A program made the translations under genes and the position numbers. DNA of 64,000 nt, taken from NCBI GenBank assembly GCA_963921825.1, contig OY997594.1:42526557-42590556 (forward strand), given 5' to 3'. Positions 33,898 to 44,995 of this stretch are shown here, piece after piece (the stretch's first letter is position 1; every line of letters begins with the position of its first letter). The notes beneath the pieces are model-generated. The model was not told the origin of the DNA. It ran no database searches and saw only the letters and a list, made by a program, of their open reading frames with translations. The DNA comes from Erodium maritimum (taxonomy: Eukaryota; Streptophyta; Magnoliopsida; Geraniales; Geraniaceae).

Positions 33898-36204
33898 GGT
33901 ATACACTCACGTGTTACCCATGCCCCATTTTGTTAATTGTTACCTAATTTTAAACCATTGGATTAGCTGAAATTAATGGTTCAGATTAAAATGACATTCA
34001 GCTGTAATTATTGCCAAATTGTATTTTATTTTGGTAATTAACCACAAAAAGGATATATGTGTAATTTTATCTTTCAAATTAACCTAACCCTAAACGTAAT
34101 CTCTCCCTCACACATTTTGTTCCATTAGCCGCATACGCACAACCACTCCCTTTGGCTTCAGACACCTTGCCGGATGGATCTCGTCTCGCCAAACGCAGCT
34201 CGCCTCACTGTGGACGCATGGAGATCCCAGCCATCCTTGTTCGTCGTACCTCCATGGAAGTCGGCGAGCAGCTGTGCATCCCGTAGCCCCTGACCTGCCC
34301 CAGCCGCTGTCCCGGACCACGCGAAGACACGGCTGCCTCTATGAAAGTCAGCGAGTACCGCAGCCGCCGTGATCAGCTTTTTCCCACAGTGAAGCCAGCG
34401 TCGCGCCGTGCCGTCGCAACCAGGTTACTCCGCCAAACCAAGCCGTCGCACGCAGGTATGCTCGCCACCGTTTCTGGTTCCCTAGTTCTCCGGCGAGGTC
34501 TGGAGCAGATGCTGTTCAATCTCTCCTCACATTGTCTTCTGAATTTTTGCACAGTCGAACACAAACTCAGTTTCATTGAGTGGAAATTAGTGTAGTGTCC
34601 AAGTGTTTGATTTTCATATGTAATTAAGTTGTCCTACAGATTGACTAAGCAAAGCACAAATGGATATGTGGAGGTGGTCTAGATTGGATCGTAGAAGTGA
34701 AGTTCTGGTATGGGAAGATATGGGAATTATTTGAAAATCTAAGTTTATACATGATAGATTAGCGTAATTTTTTAAAACCATTTTGTTGGGTAGTGTTTTT
34801 GTTGAATTTTAGTTTGGGTTGATCTGATTTTTGTGTTGAAACCGTAGTTTTTGTTGATATGATATTTTGTAACTTTGATTTTTTTTTTGGTGATCCGATT
34901 ATGTAATATACTATGATATAGATTATGTAATATTGTGATGCTAATTCGGTAATGTCTTGAAATGTATTTTTGATCATGTAATTTAGTTGGAGGTAAGCAG
35001 GTCAATCCTTGCTAGATCTGAAAGGTGATCTTATATGGCATGAATTTGTTCATGAGATTGTGGTTTCGGTTTTGATATCGATGATGAGTTTTAGGTTTTG
35101 AACCCAAGACATGTTAATTTGATTTTTTTTGGGTAGGTTTTTGTGTTGAAATGTAGGTTTTGCTGAGACAACTAGAAATTTTGAAACACTTCCTTTGAAA
35201 ATTATGTAATCAACAATCTGTAACTAAAGTTTTGAAATTATGTAAGGTGATGATGTTACTTCTGTAACAATTCATGGTTTTGATTATGTATCAGTAAGGT
35301 TAGTTTAGGATAGTCTTTTAAGACATGTTATTTGATTGGTTTGAGGTAGTTTTTTTGTGTTGAAAGGCAGGTATATAGAAGTTTTGAAACATTTCCTTTG
35401 GAAATTATGTAATAAACAATATGTAACCAGAGTTTTGAAATTATGTAAGGTGATGATGTTACTTCTATAACACTTTGATTCATGATTTTGATTCTGTATC
35501 AGTAAGGTTGGTTTAGGGTAGTCTTTTGTGTAATTTAATTGGGTAGTATTTTGTTAATTTTATTGTTGTATTGTTAATATAGAATTCCATAATTTTTTGT
35601 TTTTATTTCTATAATATTTGGTTCTTATTATGTAATCTATTATAGTTGTATTAAAAATATGTAATATCAGTTACAAATTCTGTAACACTAGTTTTAAATT
35701 TTTGTAACATTGATTTTTACTTTGGAGTATCGATTCAAAGTCGGGGACACTAACATAAACGTTCGGTAACAGACACAAATATATGTAATACCGTGGATAA
35801 ATTCTGTAATATCGGTTTTAAATTTGTGTAACATCTATTTTCATTTTCGAATATCAATTCAAAGTCTAGAAAAGCAACATAAACTTTATGTAACATATGA
35901 AATAAATTTTTGTAATATCGAATATAATATTATGTAACATCAATTACGAAATATGAAAAATAACCGAAAATTTGAAACTATAAAATAAAAAACATTAAAT
36001 AAAAATAAGATTTGGACAGTAAAAAAAATTATGCACCAAAAAAATAGAAGAAATGGATTTACCAAACTACCCTTTTTTTATATTTCTATTTATTTTATAA
36101 ATAATGGAGCCTAGAAATCTACGACCATTAGATTTGAAAATTCAATGGTCTAAATTTAGTTAACAAGTAACAAAATTCACTATGGTAACGCATGAAAGTG
36201 CCCC
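33898..36204. mobile_element. TIR DNA transposon without transposase, inserted in Harbinger 1
   Basis: Inverted repeats of about 65 bp (GGTATACACTCACGTGTTAC on the left; GGGGCACTTTCATGCGTTAC reading inward on the right, then TTTTGTTA-TTGTTA and ACCATTG) enclose 2.3 kb. It sits in a (TA)n target, so a 9-bp duplication is plausible but cannot be proved. Inside are a GC-rich block (34090-34560), a roughly 200-bp direct duplication (35127-35330 and 35333-35520, GTTTTTGTGTTGAAA) and many TGTAATATC/TGTAACA motifs. No transposase is present; MULE ancestry is a guess. Confidence 0.6.
34090..34560 (+). other. GC-rich block, possible captured gene fragment
   Basis: This 470-base block is clearly richer in G+C than the AT-rich element around it. 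On + a frame at 34341-34595 starts MKVSEYRSRRDQLFPTVKPA; on - there are frames of 67-70 codons. None was recognised. The composition step inside a transposon fits host sequence carried by a Pack-MULE-like element. Confidence 0.4.
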
Positions 36205-36267
36205 TATATATATATATTTAAATAAATTCAATACAAAATTAATACAAAAAAAAACATTTTCCCCACC

Positions 36268-36275
36268 TATAAATA
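36268..36275 (+). promoter_or_regulatory. TATA box of Harbinger ORF1
   Basis: CCACCTATAAATACCCC lies about 105 bases before the ORF1 ATG. The transposase of element 2 has a homologous promoter on the minus strand (TACAAATA, 40784-40791) in the same context (AAACATTTT-CCCACCTA and CCCATTCAT). Confidence 0.55.
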
Positions 36276-36375
36276 CCCCTTCTCCCATTCATCCGACCCA
36301 CAACACTTTTCTTAATATTCTCTCAACTTTCACTCTCAAATTATCCACTTCCTCTCTACAAAATCCGATAAAAAA

Positions 36376-38672
36376 ATGTTCGACGATTCGACTCAACCGT
36401 CGAACTCACCGGAGCAAAAAGAGTACACGTCGAATGAAGTCAATGCGGCTGCTGAGGTTAACACATCTCTAAGAGGGAGCCACCAACAAATGTTTGAACA
36501 CTGAGATTTTCAACCAACACATGCAACAACATTGGAACACTGGTACTTTGAACTTCTCGTCTTTAATTCTTTTTATTACAAATGTTTTTTTTAAACGGGT
36601 AACTGGGGAAGTGCATTACTGCAAAAAAGAAACCATACAAGGTAGAGCGTAACCGCCCTGGGTTCCAGATATTTGTCCGTGCTGACCGTAGCAAGCCCAA
36701 CGCTCATGGACTCATAAAGATAGCCTACTTGACATCGTAGACAATAACTGAGGACATCCCCTTACCGACGTCTCAAAACAACGAGACATAAAGTAAAAAG
36801 TCCTAACCAAAACAGAAAACAAAATGTTCCAACGACAAACATAAAAATGTAAAGATGAACATAAATGATGAGCTGCTGATGCAGGGTGCCCGAGACCTCC
36901 AAGCACTGGCTGTCCCGGGTCTGTAGGTATAGGCCAACATCGGCCAAACCCTCCCCTACCGGGTTGGTTCATTCCTGCATAGGAGGCTGCCCAGCCTCCG
37001 CCTGCTTCATCTGGTCCTCCTCTGTACTGTCCGGCGCATAAACTCCTAGCGGGAGACCCGACTGGTCCAGAGACTTCTTCGACCTAGGAGAGGGCGCCAG
37101 CGATTGGGGCTCATAGAGGACGATAACCCCCTCTACGACCAAGCCCGACTTGTCCTTCAACGGCGAGGCCCCGGATCTCAGGTGAGGGATGGGTGGATCT
37201 CACGGCAGGCGACGACGAGAAGGTGATGTCGGGGAGAAATCCCCGCGAGGATGGTTGTGTACCGGCAGGACAATTCGGTTGAACGGAGTCCATGGCACTG
37301 GTGCAGACGAGGCAAGGGTGGCGAGAAGGGGAGCAGCCAGTGTTGGCGGCGAGGTGCAGAACAAGCAACCGGCGTTGGCGGCTAGATGCAGAACCGAATG
37401 CTTCGGCGGCGAGCGGAGGGAAGGGAAGAGTTGGCGACGCAAGGACGGTTGAGCGAGAACATGAAAGAGGTTGTGGGACGGGCTGGACGAGCGGTAACGA
37501 CCTAACGAAGGTGGACGACGATGAAAAGGGATGTAAATGGAGGCTGTTGAAAGAAAACCCTAAAATTACAAATGCTGTTAAATGCACTTAATTTTATTAA
37601 TTAATTTTATAGTTGTAAATGTCGTTAAATGAAATTAGTTTCATTTAATAATTTTTTTTATTATGTATGTTAACTAATCATTTGAACCTAGGTACAATCC
37701 AACAACGTCCAACCCTGTTGTATTGCGACCAACAACTTTCAACCCCGCGCCTTACAACCCCGCAATCAACTATAATGGCTACCCCAATAATAGTGAGTAC
37801 CACCACCAACACGTCGGTGGCAGCATCGACACCTAGATGCCTCCTACATCGTCAAGATCCTGATAAAAGCATGGCTACGCACAAGTAAAGACCCCATCAA
37901 AGGAAACTCCCAGGATGGAAACACGTTCTAAGGAACAGTTGTCATCAAAGATGAGAAATTCGACCCTAAAGATTTTACATGGCAAGCCGTCAAGAGTCAT
38001 TGGAATAGACATGCGCCTAAGGTGCGGAGGTACATCACCATCATGAGAAGCGAGAAGGCACTTGATCATAGCGGATGGGACGATGAAAGGTATAGACAGG
38101 TGGTTGGAGAAATGTATTGAAAGACGACAAAAATGAACGAGCCGAAGAATTTCAACCTCCACCATTGGATCGACACGTTGCAATACGAAGAAAAGTTATG
38201 GGAAGAGGAAGGAACGACCGAGGCTATACGATGACGATTAGACGAGGCCGATAGTTATAGCTCAACCCCACCTACTTCACTCAACCCCGATGATAAACAT
38301 GTTACATATCTCGGTGGTGAGTCCAAACATGATCCTGATACGATTGAGGGATATTGTACCCCAAATTCCCCAATTGCCCCTCAGCGTGTACAAGAGCGCC
38401 CAATGGGAAACAAGGTCGCGAAGAGGAAGGGGGAGTGCGCCCAAGACCGAGTAGCTGCCATTACCCAAATTGACAACGCAAGGTGTGAAAATGCCAAACT
38501 TGTATGCTATCTAGATGCCAAATTCGACAAATACTGTGAGAAGATTGGTGAACTACAGAGCGTGGACATGTCAGACTTCACCGTGGAGCAGGCGATCAAT
38601 CACGCGAAAATGTTGTCTTTATATTTCACACAATGTGAGAAGATCCAGAAAAAAATTGATTGCCTCCAATAA
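36376..38672 (+). pseudogene. PIF/Harbinger ORF1 (Myb/trihelix-like protein), broken
   Basis: The ATG at 36376 opens MFDDSTQPSNSPEQKEYTSN, which ends at a stop at 36502-36504. Downstream, after an intron-like stretch holding a retroposon, come a Pro/Asn-rich part (37700-37840), a Myb-like helix region (FDPKDFTWQAVKSHWNRHAP at about 37960-38020, with a stop where Trp is expected just before it), and a C-terminal frame at 38403-38672 starting MGNKVAKRKG with a charged helical end. The GNK-AKRK motif is typical of the NAM-associated C-terminal domain of plant PIF ORF1 proteins, which bind terminal DNA and help the transposase. Stops and the internal insertion make it non-functional. Confidence 0.6.
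36585..37564 (-). mobile_element. LINE-type retroposon, 980 bp, no reverse transcriptase
   Basis: The target duplication ATTACAAATG (36575-36584 and 37565-37574) brackets an element whose minus strand ends in an A-run (complement of TTTTTTTT at about 36585) and whose 5' end begins with a pyrimidine-rich leader near 37560. A minus-strand frame (37111-37587) is Ser/Pro-rich, like other ORF1 N-termini here, and lacks any reverse transcriptase. It sits in non-coding sequence of Harbinger ORF1. Confidence 0.75.
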
Positions 38673-39037
38673 AATTGTAATACTTCGATGAATTAATGAA
38701 TGTATTATTTGGTTTTTATTTAATTTCTTTTTTTTATTAATTACAAATTGAAGTTTAATTTTCATTTTAGTTAAAAAAAATATTGATTAATTTTATCAAT
38801 TTTATTTAGTATTTAATGTTTTAAATTTGAATTTAATAAATTCCGAAAAAGAATAATTAATTATACAGTCAAAAATAACATCCATTCAACACTTCTACAA
38901 ACCATTATCCCCATATGTGATCCCCTCACTGTAGAACTCAACTCAGTTTTTGAGGTTCACATCACAAATCATCTCAATTATCACATGATTCGTGTATCAT
39001 GATCCTCATATGTGATCCCTCATTGTACATGCTCTTA

Positions 39038-41539
39038 GAGCATATAAAGTGAGGTACTCACATATGAGACTCCTGAGTTGAGAATCATGTGGTGAATGTA
39101 CTAACGATGCGAGCCCCTTAAATTGAGTCGTGTTCCACAGTGTTAGACTTATGTTTGAGACTCATGATTTGTAAGGATGTTGTTTGGGTAATTAATTAAA
39201 ATGTTGCTGAAATTTATTAAATTCTGATTTAAAACTATAAAATACTAAATAAAATTGATAAAATTAATTAATAAAAAATAAATTGACTAAAATGAAAAAT
39301 TAATTAATAAAAAAATAAATTAGCTAAAATAAATTAAACTTGAAAATTTTATTACTCCGCGAATAATACATAACAAAAATTAATTGAAAAGATAAATGGT
39401 ACATAGAAAAATCATCTTACTCGTCGTCTGATCGGTAAGTCGCTCTATATCGATCCCATATGTTCTCAACAAGGTCCTCTTGGAGTTGTCGGTGGGTCAG
39501 ATCATTTGTGATACTGAGTCAAGTGGTCAAGCGTTCTCGGTAGGACAAGGGCCCTCCTTGATGCCATCGTTCAGGTGGTGACCAATTTGGTATATCTAGA
39601 GGTGGGTCATCTCCTGCTTCGTACTGGTCGCGTTCATCCTCCTCAATCATGTTATCAGCCAAACTCGTCCTCTTCCAAACACGAGCGGGCCGAGAAATTA
39701 TGTGCCACCATGCTTGGAGGACTCCAAAATCCATTCAATATCTTTTCGAGCATCTTCTTGGACTTCAACAAACAATTTGTGTTAGCGAGTGTGGGGACGA
39801 CAAATCGACTTCACGAACCGACTCCATGATAGGTAAATGTCGTCAACCAAATAATAAGGCCGGTTGTATCGACATACGTTGATCTTTTACTCCACGACTA
39901 AGTCACGGCCATGAAAAGAATCATTGAATAAGTAGCCGGCGTTGAGGACGTTGATGTCATTATTCAAGCCAACCATCCCGAAAAATGAATGCCAAATCCA
40001 CAAATCACGGGACCCGTGGTGGTCTCCCCGACCATAGACTCCTTGTAATACGGTTGGGAAATTCTTCCACTCCCAATGCATGAAGTCAAGAATCTCAATC
40101 ATGCCAGGGAACCCTCGGTTGTACCCCCGATTCGAGTAATCTGGTTAAGTCTTCCGTTGTTAGTTTACGCTTGTATTCTTCCATGAAAACCTTAACAATG
40201 GCCTTACAAAATCGTTTTACACATTCAAGTATGGTACTTACCCCAATACGTAGAGATTCGTCCAACGATTCGTCCGAGCACCCATACACTAGCATTCGTA
40301 ACGCGACGGTGCATTTATAGTGTGATGATAACCCCGCACGTCTTGCACCGTCCGACTGCTGAACGAAGTAATCGTCATGCTCCTCTACCTTTTCCATCAC
40401 CCGTTGAAAAAGTGGTCGGGACATACGAAATCGACGCCTAAACATATCGGGACCATATGTGGGGTTCTCAACAAAATAATCCTACATCGGTCGGTTGTGG
40501 GCTTCAACACAACCTCTGTCAATCTGTCGTCGGGAAGGTTCACCACGTTTGAGCCTTTGCCTCAGTGCGGTGATGTTTGGAATCGATCTCTCTATCATTT
40601 TGTCTGTCCTTCGTCGTATTGGTTGCTCCATTGCACGAAGGGTGGCTTCCAATTCCTCCCTCGTTTCACCCTCGTCGTCGAGCATTTTTGATCAAAATAT
40701 GTGTGAGAAATTTAGGATTTTGAAATGGAAAGTGGAGAGAAATTAGAGAAAAATATTGGTGGTTTTATGAATGGGGTAAATGGTATTTGTAGGTGGGAAA
40801 AATGTTTTTTTGTGTGTGTTTATTTCAAGGGGTTACTCCATGTCATAACGCCCAACTTTCAGAAATTGTTAAATCCTAGCCCTATAAAAATGAAATTGCC
40901 ATGTAGTAACGGTCAATTAACTGAAATTGCCAACAATTTCTAATTTTAAACGGACGTTAACTTGGCCAAGTGAATAGTCGAGTTTGCCCTCAAATATGTT
41001 CTTCCTTCGGACGTTAACTTGGCCGAACTTCATCTCTTTGTGTCCGAGCTTCGAGCTTCGAACTTCATCTCTTCGTGACCTTAACTCGCCCAAGCTCCAT
41101 TATAAAATGAGTCACGTGAGACGCACGTGAGTCACTGTTCACGGAAACAGTCAATATAAACAGTACTTTTTGGTTTTTAATAATCTAGTTTTGAAATTTG
41201 TTACTATTTGACAATTTTCCAAAGTTTGGGTGCGGATTTGACAATTAAGTATAGTGTAGTATTGCGTTAGGACATGGAGTAACCTCTTATTTTAATTAAA
41301 AAAGTGCCGTTATTGGACCGTTGCCCCAACGGTCCGATTTTTTTTTCCTCCTACACCACGTGTCGGCATCCGACTGTTCTGTTCGCGACTTGCGATTCGC
41401 GAACCAACGACTCACAATTATGAGTCACGGTTCGGGCAACGCACCGTGAACCGCGATTTAGTGAGTCGCGAGTCACAACTCACGTAGGTCACAACGAGCG
41501 AATCGCGAATCGGGATGTGAGTCGCACGCTGCACTTGTA
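39038..41539 (-). mobile_element. PIF/Harbinger element 2, carrying transposase only
   Basis: It starts GAGCATATAAAGTGAGG directly after the TTA that ends element 1 and runs to GCTGCACTTGTA before TTA (41540-41542). Its right subterminal region shares GATTCGCGAACC, GACACGTGG and GGACCGTTGG features with the left end of element 1, in inverted orientation. The transposase is on the minus strand, transcribed toward element 1. The right end is more diverged, so that boundary is less sure. Confidence 0.6.
39519..40685 (-). pseudogene. PIF/Harbinger DDE transposase, broken
   Basis: The order matches the DDE_Tnp_4 transposases: MFRRRFRMSRPLFQRVMEKV, DESLRIGVSTILECVKRFCK, the catalytic DFMHWEWKNFPT segment, DLWIWHSFFGMVGLNNDINV with the second acidic residue, YYLVDDIYLSWSRFVK, then QEDARKDIE with the third, and WWHIISRPARVW and MIEEDERDQYE near the end. 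The start is MLDDEGETREELEATLRAME at 40685. An in-frame TAG at 40482, a frameshift near 40100, a stop near 39887 and a frameshift before the last 70 codons disable it. The enzyme normally cuts the element at TTA targets together with the ORF1 protein. Confidence 0.8.
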
Positions 41540-41542
41540 TTA

Positions 41543-42563
41543 TGTATTTCTACTTGGTTGCCACATGTGGTGATCGATATTGAAAAAATAATTAGGAATA
41601 GCTAAGCAATTTTGTTTTCATTAATGTGTCTGTCCTCTGCTCCTACTTGCAATATCAAGTAATGTTATTAATAAGATCTCTAGTCATTTGCTTTTCTCTC
41701 GCATTTACAGTAGATTTGTGATGGTTTAGTTTAATCAGTATTTGCATATTGCATCCTTACGTGGTTTCAGTAATCTAAATTTCCTAAAATCGGCCGACAG
41801 GGTTTGTATCACATTTTTTTTATAAACAAAAAATGTATTAAGCAAGTGTTCTACAAGACAATAAAACACTGTAAGAAACGATCCTAAAAAAAGATCATTT
41901 CCTCATAACAAAACAGCTCCAAAGGACAAAACAGGAGACAAAAACAAAAAACCAGGTAAGAAAGTAAAACAAGAGATCACGCCTTCCTTACATGCGTCTT
42001 AGCCGAGTTTAAACATATAAACCGGTTAGAAACCGGAACCCGAATTAGGGTTACTTTGATATTATTATAGTTTTTTCTGTTATGAGCAATTTTTATAAAT
42101 TACATACCCAAGTAAGAGAGACAGGCACAATACTTTGAATAGTCCAAGCAAGAGAGACAGGCACCATACTTTGAATAGCAATCGTGAATACATAGAACAT
42201 ATTGGTGAAAAAACAAACTAACAGCACCATAACATAAATATGAAAACAAAGAGGCAGACCAAGCTACGCTGCATCATCAACTTGTCTGCAGATATTTTTA
42301 TGGTCTTCCAAAAGCGTGGACAAATCTTCAATGCACCCACAAAGCATGGACAAAACTTAAATGTACCCATGAAAACGTGGGCAAAACTTTAATGCACCCA
42401 CAAAGCGTGGACAAAACTTTGTGCATCAACTCGTTTGTGGACGAAACTTTACGGTAGTTTTAGACAATTATCTCTAACAACTTTACTTGACAAAATAACC
42501 AACTGCCAAAATCACAAAGTTGAAACTTCCTCGGCTGAACTCCATCTTGTGCTCAGAGTAAGC
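41543..42563. other. 3' flank of the GT47 gene: LINE tail and short tandem repeats
   Basis: Bases 41812-42056 look like the 3' end of a LINE on the minus strand (oligo-T then TATAAACAAAAAATGTATT and A-rich DNA). Bases 42108-42186 hold a 42-bp direct repeat (AAGAGAGACAGGCACnATAC). Bases 42300-42425 hold four units of about 30 bp (AAAGCGTGGACAAAACTTTA). No gene. Confidence 0.5.
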
Positions 42564-42627
42564 CTTCTTCTTCTTCTTCTTCTTCTTCTTCTTCTTCTTC
42601 TTCTTCTTCTTCTTCTTCTTCTTCTTC
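42564..42627. repeat. (CTT)n microsatellite
   Basis: About 21 perfect CTT units. Reading frames through it give only poly-Leu, poly-Ser or poly-Phe. Confidence 0.98.
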
Positions 42628-42918
42628 GATCCATAACAAGCTTTAGGATCAACATTTTCAGATTTGCTATTGAAAACCAGATTATTCCTCCTTTAAGTAT
42701 GTAGATACAATACGAGTGTGGGTTTTGAGGAACGAAACAACTTGTTTATTGAGAAAAGATTTTGCAGATAAAGCTAAACACATATTTATTATAAACATAC
42801 TAACAAGTCTATGTTTAAAATTACCAAAACCTAGTGTTTTACATGAGATACTATATATTAAGCCCAGAAAGAGAGGGTAAAGTACACAAGCTTAAGCAGC
42901 AAAGGTATCATCTGAATT

Positions 42919-44519
42919 TCAAAGCTTGAGGTTAAGCCTCCTGAGCCACAGGGAATGCATCACCATATGCATTACATCATAAGGCCTCGACGGCCTGTGC
43001 AGTGCAAAATGTGGTTGCACCCTCATCACATTCCTCTGCTTTCTCAAGTACTCCTTCCTGGATATCCCTTGTAGAATCTTCTTTATTTCAGGTATCTTCT
43101 CGACGGGGATTTGAACCGAGAACTGGCTCCAATCAAGAACGTCGCTGAAGGGCAGCGCGTAGTTATCTGAAATGATCACCGGGACACAGCCAACGCTTAT
43201 GGATTCCACCAGTCTAGGACTGGCAACTTCAAAGCCGCTGGGGCACAAGCAGAACTTGCTCTGGCTCATGAGCCCAGTGTAAGCTGTGTAGTTGTCGTGC
43301 GTTTTCTGATGGGTATCGAGCACGAGAATGTCCTTGCCCTTGTGCTTCCAGAAATGGAAAAGGATATTCCTTATGTGCCCGTGTTGGCTTCCAGCGAAGA
43401 AGGCGAGGATGGAGCGGTTGTTTGGGGGCAGGCCAGAGTGTTGGCTCCCCAAAGACCCGTGCATGAGGTTGAATTCTGGCAACGATACATCTCGCGCAGG
43501 CTGGAAACCCTCCGACTTGTTGGCATTGCAGAGAACTCTTATAAAATCCTTGAAAAGATAGGGATCCGCAACAGAAACATCTGGTGCCTGAAAAGAGAAG
43601 TCTATCAACAACAACAATGTCTTCCTAATAACTCTAGTGAGAGGGATCAAGAAGATACCCAGTCATGGCAAGAAACGAGGAAATGATCAGCTCCACCGGT
43701 TCTGTTCCAAAAGGGATACTTGGTGGATACAATTGAAATGTAATCCTTGACAATGTTCTGCAGACGAGTCCTCGAAAAATCGACATAAGGTCTGTAGACA
43801 AACTGAATAACGTTGACGATGCTGATGGGGAGAAAGAAGGCGAGGGCTTGGTCGGGATGGGGAGCCAAAAAGGGGCTCCTCAAGCTCTCCAGCTCGTCCA
43901 TAAGTTGACCCTCTATGGCATAGATGTCATTGACGGGTCCTTTGTGAAACAGCGGTTCCTCTCCTTCTTTGTAAGTCCACACTCTGAATCTCTTTTCCAT
44001 CTCTAAATGGCTCCTGAATAACCAATTTCAAGTTTGTTTAAATGGAACTAAATATCAGGAGGTTTAATAGCACAAACAAACGAACAATAAAAAAGATCTT
44101 AACTGGTGGAAGGCATGAGGGTTTTTGTAAATGGAACCTCTGGGCACAAAGCACCCAATCTTACACTTGTGATAGGTACGAGTCGCGGCGGCTTTTTTGA
44201 TGGCCGCGCGAGCTCTGGCCAGTCCTTGTTCCATAGCCTCAAACTCATGACTCTGATCATATTTATCAAGTATTAATTAAGACGTAGAAGAAAACATGAA
44301 TTTAATGATTGATGAATCAATCACACATACATACATACATACCTTAGGTTTGGTGATAGGAGTAATGGTGGTAGTGGTGGCATTGAAGTTGGGAGATAGA
44401 GAGAAGAGGGTATGAGAGAAGAAATTGAATGGATGGTTAGTGGAAGAGAAGATGAGGAGGAGGAGGATGGAAGGGTAGAGCAACAATGGGTAGCAGCTGA
44501 AGCCAGCCATGGCATCCAT
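42919..44519 (-). CDS. exostosin-family (GT47) glycosyltransferase, Golgi type II membrane protein
   Basis: Four exons join in frame: 44343-44519, 44104-44252, 43659-44013 and 42919-43587, about 449 residues. The N-terminus MDAMAGFSC followed by [13 protein letters not shown] is a signal anchor. The stem carries the short pre-catalytic segment [21 protein letters not shown]. The exostosin domain follows: [44 protein letters not shown], then [49 protein letters not shown] and [15 protein letters not shown]. This set defines the plant GT47 proteins that add sugars to cell-wall polysaccharides in the Golgi; the sugar cannot be deduced. GxxHFFVxxHDW has Leu for the first or second Phe, which is minor. 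An ATG 24 bases upstream is an alternative start. All splice sites are GT-AG, and the frame is intact. Confidence 0.9.
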
Positions 44520-44969
44520 TTGCATATTCACGAACACTATCAAAAGCCTACAATTGTGTTATCAGATGTCATCTGTTACACTAATCCTTTTCTTTTTCAA
44601 AACTTTCTCTATATCTTTTTTTATTTATTTATTAACCATTTCGAAAATACTAAATGGTAGGTAGGATACTAGATATGTGATTTGTTACATTTTGTTTTTT
44701 GAAATACATTATTTTTTACTTACATTCATCTTTTCCTTTTCAAAACTTCTTCTTTTTATTGATTAACAAATTCAAAAATAACAAGGGGTAGGTATAAATA
44801 GAATACTAGATAGCTTTACCCACCCAACTGGAAAAAAAAAACTGAACTCAGGAATAAGTTGAGAATTCCTCGTTACTAGAAGGAGGTGGCGTGATCCAGT
44901 TTCTATTTTCCTATTTTCTATATACCGAGTATTAATTAATAGAATACTATAAAAAAAAGGAGGCTATCT
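44520..44969. other. upstream region of the GT47 gene
   Basis: AT-rich DNA with no frame of interest. It should contain the promoter of the GT47 gene on the minus strand. The nest of insertions starting at 44970 lies about 450 bases upstream of the start codon. Confidence 0.5.
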
Positions 44970-44995
44970 ATTGTAAACTAATAAGAGGAAATAGA

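Larger units (their letters stand above)
33607..39034 (+). mobile_element. PIF/Harbinger element 1, carrying ORF1 only
   Basis: The left end is GAGCATTCACACTGTGC after TTA (33604-33606); the right end is the complement of GAGCATGTACAATGAGG before TTA (39035-39037). TTA targets and GAGCAT-type ends are typical of plant PIF/Harbinger. It encodes the Myb-like ORF1 on + (36376-38672). No transposase is inside it. It was invaded by a TIR element (33898-36204) and a retroposon (36585-37564). Its right 350 bp are an inverted copy of the left 350 bp of element 2. Confidence 0.7.

Noticed and set aside
42435-42704. Frame with a long poly-Leu run resembling a membrane segment
   Set aside because: Caused by the CTT microsatellite.
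43297-43686. 129-codon plus-strand frame
   Set aside because: Shadow of the GT47 gene's third and fourth exons on the other strand.
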